From a virus, in the IMG/VR virus record IMGVR_UViG_3300020020_000083, positions 1-43,003 of that record: a stretch of 43,003 nt of DNA; one strand, given 5' to 3'. The position numbers and the translations under genes were made by a program. The notes under the pieces were generated by a model that saw only the letters and a program-made list of their open reading frames with translations, was not told the DNA's origin and did not search any database. This document shows, piece by piece, positions 37,420 through 43,003 of the stretch (position 1 is its first letter; each line of letters begins with the position of its first letter).

Positions 37420-38154
37420 TCATCGCTGCTCTCCCATCCACCACCCGCACGGCAACTCAGCCTCGGGCGCGCTGTAGTCGAACCGGCTCACCCCATGCTC
37501 AACCCGCACCTTGGGCCGCGTGCGGTAGTGCCGGCAGCCATCCGCCTCGCCCGTCATCTCCCACTCACGGTCGTTGTGGAGCGCGCAGGCGGCCGGATTG
37601 CTCACGAGCGCCCGCGCGTAGACCTCATGCCCCACAGAGCCGATGAGATGGCTCAGGATGCGCCCGCCGTACTTCCGCCCCTCATGACCGGGCAGCACGG
37701 CGCAGGACGAGACCCAGGTGCCGTCCTCGCGCTGCAGGAGGGCGCTGTAGCCCACCAGTTTGCCGCCGAAGGTGTAGAGGAAGGCGTTCACCCGCTGCCG
37801 GTTCTCCTGCCACCACGCCCGCTGTCGCTCGTCGTCAATCTCGCTGTTGTCGGCAGAGAACCCGAACCGCTGGATGTGGCGAATCCGCCCCATCGTCAGC
37901 GCGTCGTCCTCGGTGCAGACGGGCGTGGCGACGAGCGTGGGGCGCGTGTCGGCGGGCGTGGCGAGCGCGGGCAGCGGCGGCACCGTCTCGATGACCTCGG
38001 CCTCGGGAGAGACGCAGGGGATAGCGTGACGCATGGCGTCAGCAAAGGACTTTGCAGCAAGCACGAGAGCGCCATGCTCATCGGTATACCGCTCGGGGTT
38101 GTTGAGGATTTCCCCGAAAGTCAGCTCGCCGGGCTTGCGTGGAATCACTGACAT
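37420..38154 (-). CDS. GNAT-family acetyltransferase
   Basis: A 244-aa protein. The first about 90 residues are a low-similarity region. The last 150 are a GNAT fold: NAFLYTFGGKLVGYSALLQREDGTWVSSCAVLPGHEGRKYGGRILSHLIGSVG, where the GHEGRKYGG turn binds acetyl-CoA, and PAACALHNDREWEMTGEADG matches the usual N-A-H-x-(Y/H)-W end. It could acylate an amino sugar made by the aminotransferase. ATG at 38154 has GAGGTG eight bases upstream; a GTG at 38163 is open. Confidence 0.8.
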   Translation of the reverse strand: MSVIPRKPGELTFGEILNNPERYTDEHGALVLAAKSFADAMRHAIPCVSPEAEVIETVPPLPALATPADTRPTLVATPVCTEDDALTMGRIRHIQRFGFSADNSEIDDERQRAWWQENRQRVNAFLYTFGGKLVGYSALLQREDGTWVSSCAVLPGHEGRKYGGRILSHLIGSVGHEVYARALVSNPAACALHNDREWEMTGEADGCRHYRTRPKVRVEHGVSRFDYSAPEAELPCGWWMGEQR

Positions 38155-38164
38155 CTCTAACACC

Positions 38165-38788
38165 TCAACTCGGGCGCGCGATGGCGATAAGTCGATCCAC
38201 CCACACCGGCCCCACCCCCACCGCAGCCCACAGCCGCAGCGTGGACTCGATGAAGTCCCAGTCCCCCTCGTACCGCTCCGACCATTGCCCGAGCAGGCTG
38301 GGGAGGTTCGGCGTCACGATGCAATGCCCGCCGATGAGTCCTTGCCCCAGCAGCCCCGGCGCAAGCCAGTACGTCGGCCCGTGGTAGGAGCGGAACCGGA
38401 ACAGCATCGGCGTGGGGCGCGGCAACTGCGCTGCCGTATCGCGAATCGCTCCGAACGCACCCGCCGCGAACACGTCGTCGTCGTCGTTGAAGGTGATGTA
38501 CTCGCCCCGCGCCTTGCTCATCGCGTGGTTTATCTGCGCGTGGCCGTAGTCGTGATGACCGGGTGTGTGGGGCACGAAGCGCACGCACGCGCCCTCGGGT
38601 GCCTCCTGCCCCAGCCTGCCGCACAGTTCGCGCACGTCGTCCAGCGGCGAATCGGTGGTGTCGGCCGCGACCAGGATTTCGTCGCCCTCGCAGAGCTGGT
38701 GAAGCGCGCTCAGGATGGAGCGGCGCAGGAGCGACAGGCGGTCGATGTCTGCGGCACAGGTCGGGATGATGGCGCTTATGCTAGGCAC
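38165..38788 (-). CDS. Family 2 glycosyltransferase (GT-A)
   Basis: A 207-aa protein with the GT-A N terminus PSISAIIPTCAADIDRLSLLRRSILSALHQ, DEILVAADTTDSP, and the metal-binding FNDDDDVFAAGAF. The rest is short, so it is a minimal enzyme. GTG at 38788 uses the GGGGACGG ribosome binding site in the HNH cassette 3 boundary; the longer frame upstream covers that cassette's leader. It adds to the sugar block. Confidence 0.8.
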   Translation of the reverse strand: MPSISAIIPTCAADIDRLSLLRRSILSALHQLCEGDEILVAADTTDSPLDDVRELCGRLGQEAPEGACVRFVPHTPGHHDYGHAQINHAMSKARGEYITFNDDDDVFAAGAFGAIRDTAAQLPRPTPMLFRFRSYHGPTYWLAPGLLGQGLIGGHCIVTPNLPSLLGQWSERYEGDWDFIESTLRLWAAVGVGPVWVDRLIAIARPS

Positions 38789-38803
38789 GTTAGACCGTCC
38801 CCA

Positions 38804-38812
38804 TGGTATAAT
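38804..38812 (+). promoter_or_regulatory. Extended -10 promoter of HNH cassette 3
   Basis: TG-G-TATAAT. The minus strand beside it reads GGGGACGGTCTAACGTG, the ribosome binding site and GTG start of the family 2 glycosyltransferase. Confidence 0.75.
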
Positions 38813-38818
38813 TAGGGC

Positions 38819-38882
38819 ACAGAGAATCCCCGCGCTGCCTGGTACGCAGCCGGGGAGTGGCACCAGAACGCTGGAGGTTCCA
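38819..38882 (+). ncRNA. Conserved structured 5' leader of HNH gene 3
   Basis: P1: TCCCCG (38827-38832) with CGGGGA (38851-38856), bulged C38833, GCTG (38834-38837) with CAGC (38847-38850), 9-nt loop. P2: GAAC (38866-38869) with GTTC (38877-38880), 7-nt loop GCTGGAG carrying the ribosome binding site. The T-A swap at the base of P1 and the changed P2 stem keep pairing. Confidence 0.65.
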
Positions 38883-39455
38883 ATGCCCCGCAATTATCGC
38901 AAACATCCGGCAAAATGCGAACGCTGCGACGCGGACTTCTTGCGCGTCTCGGGACAGAAGACCCGCTACTGTTCGCACGATTGCGCCAACAAGGCGCGGA
39001 GCATAGGCTTTGCCGAGCGATTCTGGTCGAAGGTAGACAAAACCGGCGATTGCTGGCTGTGGACTGGTGGATGCACCAGCTATGGGTATGGTGCTTTCTC
39101 CGTCAGCACAGGAATCGCCAAACTGGCGCACCGTGTCGCTTATGCCTTGTGCATCGCCCCGCCCCCCGATGACCTTATGGTTTGCCACACTTGCGACAAC
39201 CCACCGTGCGTGAATCCGGCGCATCTCTTCCTGGGCACGCGCGGCGATAACAATCGTGACCGCGCCGCAAAGGGACGCACGCAACGAGGCGAGGCCCATA
39301 CCTCGGCCAAATTCACCGATGAGACGGTAAAGGCGATTCGCGCCCGCTATGCTCAGGGCGGAATCACTCAGGCGGCTATGGCGCGAGAGTACGGTGTCTC
39401 GCTCCAAACCATTAGGTGTATTGTCACGAATCGATCGTGGCGTCATCTCGTTTAG
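38883..39455 (+). CDS. HNH homing-type endonuclease 3 with extra zinc finger
   Basis: A 190-aa protein. It has an extra N-terminal zinc finger (CERCDADFLRVSGQKTRYCSHDC), then the HNH_3-like core RFWSKVDKTGDCWLW, AHRVAYALC, VCHTCDNPPCVNPAHLFLG, and an HTH tail (AAMAREYGVSLQTIRCIVTNRSWRHLV). The zinc finger is the main difference from the other copies, and may change DNA binding. AGGTTCCA precedes the ATG. It lies between the tail terminator and the family 2 glycosyltransferase genes. Confidence 0.88.
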   Translation: MPRNYRKHPAKCERCDADFLRVSGQKTRYCSHDCANKARSIGFAERFWSKVDKTGDCWLWTGGCTSYGYGAFSVSTGIAKLAHRVAYALCIAPPPDDLMVCHTCDNPPCVNPAHLFLGTRGDNNRDRAAKGRTQRGEAHTSAKFTDETVKAIRARYAQGGITQAAMAREYGVSLQTIRCIVTNRSWRHLV

Positions 39456-39461
39456 CCCCGG

Positions 39462-39854
39462 CTAAGAAAATATCTCCACCTCGAACCCTGCCGTCAGCAC
39501 GCTCTTCCCGCCCATCTCGCGCGTGCTGTAACTCGTCATTGCAATCACCTGCACCGAGTGCAGCCCGTCGCCCGCGATCGGCTCTTCCAGCGCGGCGACG
39601 ATGGTGCTCGGGGCGAGGAAGTAGTCGAGCGCCGCCTGCGCCTGCCCCAAGTCCCCCAGCAGCACCCCCACCGTCACGCCGATGGTGTAGGTCAACTCGC
39701 CGGGAAAGGTCGCGTGGTAGTTGATGCGAAGCGGCAGCGTCCACGCAGCGGGGAGGTGCGGCACACCCGGCTCGATGGCGTAGGCGGTCAGCCCCCGCAC
39801 CGTCGCCAGCCGCTCCTTGAGCGCGGTTCGCACCTGCGTCAATGTCGCCGCCAT
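39462..39854 (-). CDS. Tail terminator/completion-type protein
   Basis: A 130-aa protein: TLTQVRTALKERLATVRGLTAYAIEPGVPHLPAAWTLPLRINYHATF, then GELTYTIGVTVGVLLGDLGQAQAALDYFL and a C-terminal VIAMTSYSTREMGGKSVLTAGFEVEIFS. This is the DUF3168/tail-terminator-like layout seen just before the tail tube gene. Here the sugar block stands between. ATG at 39854 uses the GGGGAGGGCGGG site in the HNH 4 boundary. Confidence 0.72.
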   Translation of the reverse strand: MAATLTQVRTALKERLATVRGLTAYAIEPGVPHLPAAWTLPLRINYHATFPGELTYTIGVTVGVLLGDLGQAQAALDYFLAPSTIVAALEEPIAGDGLHSVQVIAMTSYSTREMGGKSVLTAGFEVEIFS

Positions 39855-39870
39855 TAGCCCGCCCTCCCCG

Positions 39871-39879
39871 TGGTATAAT
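39871..39879 (+). promoter_or_regulatory. Extended -10 promoter of HNH cassette 4
   Basis: TG-G-TATAAT. The minus strand beside it reads GGGGAGGGCGGGCTAATG, the ribosome binding site and start of the tail terminator gene. Confidence 0.75.
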
Positions 39880-39885
39880 TGGGGT

Positions 39886-40054
39886 GGGAGCGATGGCGTG
39901 GTAAACCATGCTGACGAAACGGAACGGTCGCGTCGAGCCCTCTTCCGTCCTCGGGGATTGAGTCCCCGTTGAGTGGGTCCGCTCGCTCCCCAACATAAAG
40001 CCCCCGCGCTGCGCTAACAGCCGGGGGAGTGGCACAACGACTCAGGAGGTCGTC
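39886..40054 (+). ncRNA. Extended structured leader of HNH gene 4
   Basis: The 3' half is as in the other leaders: P1 CCCCCG (40001-40006) with CGGGGG (40022-40027), bulged C40007, GCTG with CAGC; P2 ACGAC (40037-40041) with GTCGT (40049-40053), 7-nt loop TCAGGAG. Upstream is an extra about 105-nt part: stem GGGAGCGA (39886-39893) with TCGCTCCC (39983-39990) around three hairpins, 39896-39911 (TAAA loop), 39919-39948 (ACGGAA/TTCCGT) and 39952-39968 (CGGGGA/TCCCCG). It looks like a four-way junction RNA. Confidence 0.6.
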
Positions 40055-40564
40055 ATGCACCCTCAGTATACCCCAGAACAGATTGCGCGCTTTTGGTCGA
40101 AGGTGGATAAGTCCGGCGACTGCTGGATTTGGATCGCCGGCCGGATTCAGACTGGCTATGGTTCGTTCTATGCGAACGGGCGCAGCCACCGTGCCAACCG
40201 CGTGGCCTACGAGATTGCCACCGGCCCCATCCCCGAGGGGATGTTCGTCTGCCACCGATGCGACAATCCATCCTGTGTTCGACCTGATCATCTCTGGCTT
40301 GGTTCCGCTGCCGAAAACTCCGCTGACATGGTGGCGAAGGGGCGCGCTGCAAGTGGCGATCAAAGCCCGGTGCGCCTGCATCCAGAGAGTCGCCCGCGTG
40401 GCGAGAAGCATCATGCCGCGAAGGTGACAGCGGAAACCGTAAAGGCAATCCGCGCCCGCTACGTGCAGGGTGGCGTCACACAGATGGCCTTGGCTGCGCT
40501 GTTCAGCCTTGACCAGACCACCATTTCGGACATTATTCGCCGCAGGAGTTGGCGTCACCTTTAG
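40055..40564 (+). CDS. HNH homing-type endonuclease 4
   Basis: A 169-aa protein starting MHPQYTPEQIARFW. The core has RFWSKVDKSGDCWIW, RANRVAYEIATGPIPEGM and VCHRCDNPSCVRPDHLWLG with the full HNH_3 residue set. The HTH tail (MALAALFSLDQTTISDIIRRRSWRHL) ends the protein. The C-terminal DETVKAIRARYxQGGxTQ block is nearly the same as in HNH 3, so these two are close relatives. Its stop overlaps the gp10-like gene's stop. AGGAGG precedes the ATG. Confidence 0.88.
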   Translation: MHPQYTPEQIARFWSKVDKSGDCWIWIAGRIQTGYGSFYANGRSHRANRVAYEIATGPIPEGMFVCHRCDNPSCVRPDHLWLGSAAENSADMVAKGRAASGDQSPVRLHPESRPRGEKHHAAKVTAETVKAIRARYVQGGVTQMALAALFSLDQTTISDIIRRRSWRHL

Positions 40565-41019
40565 CCTCCAGCCATACGGGCGACAACACGCGCTCCGACC
40601 TTGACAAAGAGTGCAGTCACCCGGCCCACGTTGGATTCAAAGGCCGGTTTCATGAATGGGCGCTTCCGCGTACCCCGGCGTCCGATACTGCGAGCCAAAA
40701 CGTACGGGTTTACGCCGTGGCGGGCAGCCCACCCGGCTACTGCGGAGACTGGGGGTGGCTTTCCTGCACTTCGGCCCATTTCTACAAATAATCCGTACCC
40801 CGCCGATGGGCCGATACGTGAGGTCAGACCGCTGATGTTGTGCGTGATGGAGCCCGCGAGCCTGCCCGTATCCTTCGGGGCCAGCCCTCGCGCCGCGCCC
40901 TCGATGAGCAGCGAACCCGCCACTAGCGCAACCTTTACCTCGCTCTCCAGCGTGGCCGGTGCCGCCGCCGCGCCCGCCGCCAGTTTCTCGATGCCCTCAA
41001 TCTTGATGCTGATTTCCAT
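40561..41019 (-). CDS. HK97 gp10-like head-tail protein
   Basis: A 152-aa protein starting MEISIKIEGIEKL. The SLLIEGAARGLAPKDTGRLAGSITHNI, YGLFVEMGRSAGKPP and RPFMKPAFESN elements are typical of the HK97-gp10/tail-component family at the head-tail joint. The ATG at 41019 forms TAATG with the connector gene. The longer frame to 41187 is a shadow of the connector gene. Confidence 0.82.
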   Translation of the reverse strand: MEISIKIEGIEKLAAGAAAAPATLESEVKVALVAGSLLIEGAARGLAPKDTGRLAGSITHNISGLTSRIGPSAGYGLFVEMGRSAGKPPPVSAVAGWAARHGVNPYVLARSIGRRGTRKRPFMKPAFESNVGRVTALFVKVGARVVARMAGG

Positions 41020-41648
41020 TAGTACACCGCCGCGCCGACGCGCCCCATCGCCCGGTATGGCTTGAGCAGCAATTCCACGTCGCTGTCGGCCTTGGTGATG
41101 CGGGTAAAGGTGGTCAGGTCGATGCCACCCACAATCCCCAGCGGCGCCCCGCGCCGCGACCACAGCCGCGCCGCTTGCAGCAGGCACGCCTCGATGACGG
41201 GAGACGGTGCCTCGCCGTTCACCACGTAGCCCCAGTCGCCAATCACGCGCACCCGGTAGCCGGGAGAGAACGCCTTCGATGACCGGGGCGCGATGGTTAT
41301 CTGGCTGTAGATGCCGCTGTCGGGCCAGGACTGCACCGGCATGAGCCAGTAGTCCGTGTTGGCGGTGAGCGTCGTCCCGTAGGTCAGGTCGCCGTCATCG
41401 TCCACGGTCACGCTGGTGACGGTGCGGATGTCGGGCTGGAGGTTGAGGGAGTCGTAGCAGGAGGCGACAAAATACTTTGTGGCTGCCGTTTCGGCGCGGA
41501 AGGTGCGCCCGGTGTACTGCTCAATTTGGAGGGTTGCGGCGTCGAGGCACCGCTGCAAAAGCACAGTATCCTCGGCGGTGAAGTTCGCCACGCCGTCCGC
41601 ACTGCTGGACAGGTGGAACTTGAGTAGGGTCAAGTCCGCGTAGGACAT
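41019..41648 (-). CDS. Head-tail connector (gp6-like)
   Basis: A 209-aa protein. The N-terminal helical part (DLTLLKFHLSSSADGVANFTAEDTVLLQRCLDAATLQIEQYTGR) and the strand part (DIRTVTSVTVDDDG, TDYWLMPVQSWPDSGIYSQITIAP, YRVRVIGDWGY), then helix VIEACLLQAARLWSRRGAPLG, match gp6/gp15-type adaptor rings. It follows the capsid gene in standard order, after a strong hairpin. Start ATG at 41648. Confidence 0.83.
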   Translation of the reverse strand: MSYADLTLLKFHLSSSADGVANFTAEDTVLLQRCLDAATLQIEQYTGRTFRAETAATKYFVASCYDSLNLQPDIRTVTSVTVDDDGDLTYGTTLTANTDYWLMPVQSWPDSGIYSQITIAPRSSKAFSPGYRVRVIGDWGYVVNGEAPSPVIEACLLQAARLWSRRGAPLGIVGGIDLTTFTRITKADSDVELLLKPYRAMGRVGAAVY

Positions 41649-41680
41649 CGGGTGCCCGCCTTTCTCAGAGGGGCCAGGGA

Positions 41681-41711
41681 GCCGGGGGGCTAGGAGGCCC
41701 AGCCCCCCGGC
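41681..41711 (-). terminator. 11-bp hairpin after capsid gene
   Basis: GCCGGGGGGCT (41681-41691) and AGCCCCCCGGC (41701-41711), loop 9 nt, 22 bases past the capsid stop. On the minus strand there is a T run before it but not after. It may stop part of the transcripts so that capsid mRNA is made in excess, or protect the capsid mRNA 3' end. Confidence 0.6.
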
Positions 41712-41732
41712 AAAAGTCAGCCTATTGAGTTG

Positions 41733-43003
41733 TTAGGTCAGCCCGGTCACGGAGCAGAAGCCATACGGACGGAACACCGCCATCGCGGCGCGCAACTCAG
41801 CGAGCAGCGCGATCATGTTGCGGACGAACATTTGGTCGATGTAGCCCATCCTGACGAACGCCTCTTCACGGTCGAAGAGGGTATGCGTCTGCGGGGTGAA
41901 CGCCCCCACCAGGCCGGTGCCGTCCGTGATGCCCAGCGACTTCACGACCGGGAGGCCGAAGATGGTCTGCGGTCCCACCTGACTCGGTGGCCCCATCAGG
42001 TAGCTGCCGAGGGTGGCGGTCGCCGCGTTCTCGCGGAGGAGGCGCACCGTCTGCCACTCGGTCGGGTGGAGCACGATGTCGGTCGGACTGACGAGGCCGG
42101 AAATCTCGATCTTCACCATCATCTTCAGGAGGGTGTCCATCGAGTTCTCGCTGGCCGCCGTCGCCTGCGTCAGAATCCCCGAGTTGAGGATGCCGAGGAG
42201 GTTCGGGCTGGTGCCGTTGCCGGTGAGCACCTGGCTCTCCAACGCGAGGTCGAGGCCGGTCAGCAGGCGACCGTTGATGATGTCCTGCATCTGCGGCGCG
42301 TCGGACAACGCCCTCGTGGTTATGGGGATCCAGTGGGCGATCGTCTCGACCGCCTTGGTGACGCGCTCGTAGTTGATGTCGGTTTCCGGCTTGGTGCCGC
42401 TGGTGCCGGTCGTCGCGGTCGCCTCGGCCACGGTCGCCGCGTTGTTGGTGAAGGTGATTTCCTTCACCCAGTCGATCGTGTCGCTGCTGGTGCGGGTGCG
42501 GGAGATGAGGTCGAGCACGTTGCGCGGGCGCTGCAACAGGTCCACGTAGCCGGGGCGGAAGTCGTTGATGACGAACGCGCCGCCACCGCTGACCGAGTTG
42601 CCCACGACCAGCGCCTTGAGTTGCAGCAGGGAGTAGTCAAGCTTCGCGGCGAGTTCGGGCATCCGCGCGTGCGGGTTGTTGAGCGCGCCCGACTCGACCA
42701 TCGCCTTGTACTCGGCCAGGCCGGTGAACGACTCGCCCGGCATCAGGCGCTTGCGCTCGCCGCCCGCGCTGCGCTCTTCCGCGTCAACGTGGCGCATCGG
42801 GGTCGCCGGCTGCGACGCGGCGCTCTTCTCGCGGGCGATGCGGGCGCGCATGGTGTCGAGTTGGCCCAGTTCCTCGCGCCGCTTCTCCACGGCATCGAGG
42901 TCGGCGAACACGCCCTTAGCCCCTTCGAGGTCGCCCTTGCTGATGAAATCCTCAGCCTTGGCACAGAGGTCGATCGCTGTCTTATCCAGCGCGACGACGG
43001 TTG
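41733..43003 (-). CDS. Major capsid protein, main part (HK97 fold)
   Basis: The main part of the capsid gene; it continues at 23-174 on the other end. The joined protein is 431 aa. The coiled-coil end of the delta domain is EKRREELGQLDTMRARIAREKSAAS. The mature part has the HK97/P-domain pattern: GGAFVINDFRPGYVDLLQRPRNVLDLISRTRTSSDTIDWVKEI, YERVTKAVETIAHWIPITTRALSDAPQMQDIINGRL, DIVLHPTEWQTVRLLRE, PQTIFGLPVVKSLGI and the last FVRMGYIDQMFVRNMIALLAELRAAMAVFRP. Cleavage should fall between the two parts; the exact site is not visible. Confidence 0.95.
   Translation of the reverse strand, partial: TVVALDKTAIDLCAKAEDFISKGDLEGAKGVFADLDAVEKRREELGQLDTMRARIAREKSAASQPATPMRHVDAEERSAGGERKRLMPGESFTGLAEYKAMVESGALNNPHARMPELAAKLDYSLLQLKALVVGNSVSGGGAFVINDFRPGYVDLLQRPRNVLDLISRTRTSSDTIDWVKEITFTNNAATVAEATATTGTSGTKPETDINYERVTKAVETIAHWIPITTRALSDAPQMQDIINGRLLTGLDLALESQVLTGNGTSPNLLGILNSGILTQATAASENSMDTLLKMMVKIEISGLVSPTDIVLHPTEWQTVRLLRENAATATLGSYLMGPPSQVGPQTIFGLPVVKSLGITDGTGLVGAFTPQTHTLFDREEAFVRMGYIDQMFVRNMIALLAELRAAMAVFRPYGFCSVTGLT
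42878..43003. repeat. Terminal direct repeat, right copy
   Basis: Same 126 bp as 24-149 with one mismatch. It overlaps the capsid frame and shows that the two ends of the window join. Confidence 0.9.

Noticed and set aside
39905-39930. CTGACGA and CGAAAC near a hairpin, like pieces of a hammerhead ribozyme core
   Set aside because: The two core segments overlap, no stem II lies between them, and no matching stem I and III with a cleavage site can be drawn. The match is by chance.
1-43003. CRISPR array
   Set aside because: The only tandem repeats are coding repeats in the fibre-like gene. They have no constant repeat and unique spacer pattern.
1-43003. Integrase or attachment site
   Set aside because: No protein shows the R-H-R-Y pattern of tyrosine recombinases or a serine recombinase domain. 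The tRNA-like gene is not next to any such gene, so it is not called as an attachment site.

Overview
This window is an essentially complete genome of a tailed double-stranded DNA bacteriophage with siphovirus-type morphogenesis genes. It carries an HK97-fold capsid, prohead protease, portal and terminase, a major tail protein, tail-assembly chaperones joined by a -1 frameshift, and a tape measure protein of about 1,590 residues. Positions 24-149 recur at 42878-43003 with one mismatch, and the major capsid gene runs across that join. The sequence therefore closes into a circle of about 42,854 bp, cut inside the capsid gene. Positions 1-23 are a fold-back copy of positions 40-62 and look like an assembly or library artefact. 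The DNA is GC-rich, uses AGGAGG-type ribosome binding sites and shows sigma70-like promoters, so the host is a bacterium. I cannot name its phylum; the style of one recombination-type protein hints weakly at Chloroflexota or another GC-rich lineage.

Layout. Read on the minus strand from about 10.7 kb down through the join to 22.4 kb, there is one long late region. It holds small and large terminase, portal, Mu-F-like head protein, tail-fibre and other tail or virion proteins, a glycosyltransferase, a Com-like zinc ribbon, prohead protease, major capsid, head-tail connector and gp10-like protein, tail terminator, a sugar-modification block, major tail protein, chaperones, tape measure, tail tip proteins, and a lysis/membrane block with a PGRP-type amidase. 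The plus strand from 10.9 to 22.5 kb is the early region: HTH and replication proteins, an XRE repressor divergent from a ribbon-helix-helix protein, a row of small proteins, a putative single-strand annealing protein, a Mom-like DNA modification protein, a helicase-loader-like pair, two DNA methyltransferases, a VRR-NUC nuclease and a DUF550 dNTP pyrophosphohydrolase. I found no integrase, partition system, DNA polymerase or replicative helicase, so the lifestyle is uncertain despite a lambda-like switch.

The most unusual part is a family of four stand-alone HNH endonuclease cassettes (2.8-3.4, 36.6-37.2, 38.8-39.5 and 39.9-40.6 kb) inserted on the plus strand, against the late region. Each starts with an extended -10 promoter. 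Each then has a leader with two predicted hairpins: one with a conserved bulged C over a GCTG/CAGC inner stem, and one that shows the Shine-Dalgarno sequence in a 7-nt loop. Stem sequences change in a compensatory way among the four copies. The same DNA that forms the plus-strand promoter supplies the minus-strand ribosome binding site of the adjacent late gene. A tRNA-Arg-like gene with a similar promoter occupies the same kind of junction at 35.4 kb.

A second theme is modification. A DegT-type aminotransferase, a GNAT acetyltransferase and two glycosyltransferases sit among the tail genes, and a third glycosyltransferase sits beside the capsid genes. Together they could build and transfer an acylated amino sugar to virion proteins. 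The Mom-like protein and two methyltransferases could protect the DNA from restriction. Several proteins of 31-59 aa, most with one membrane segment, overlap or abut their neighbours. No stretch longer than 300 bases lacks a gene; the largest gaps (10711-10876, 12416-12567, 14994-15118, 16380-16661, 39855-40054) hold the regulatory structures listed.
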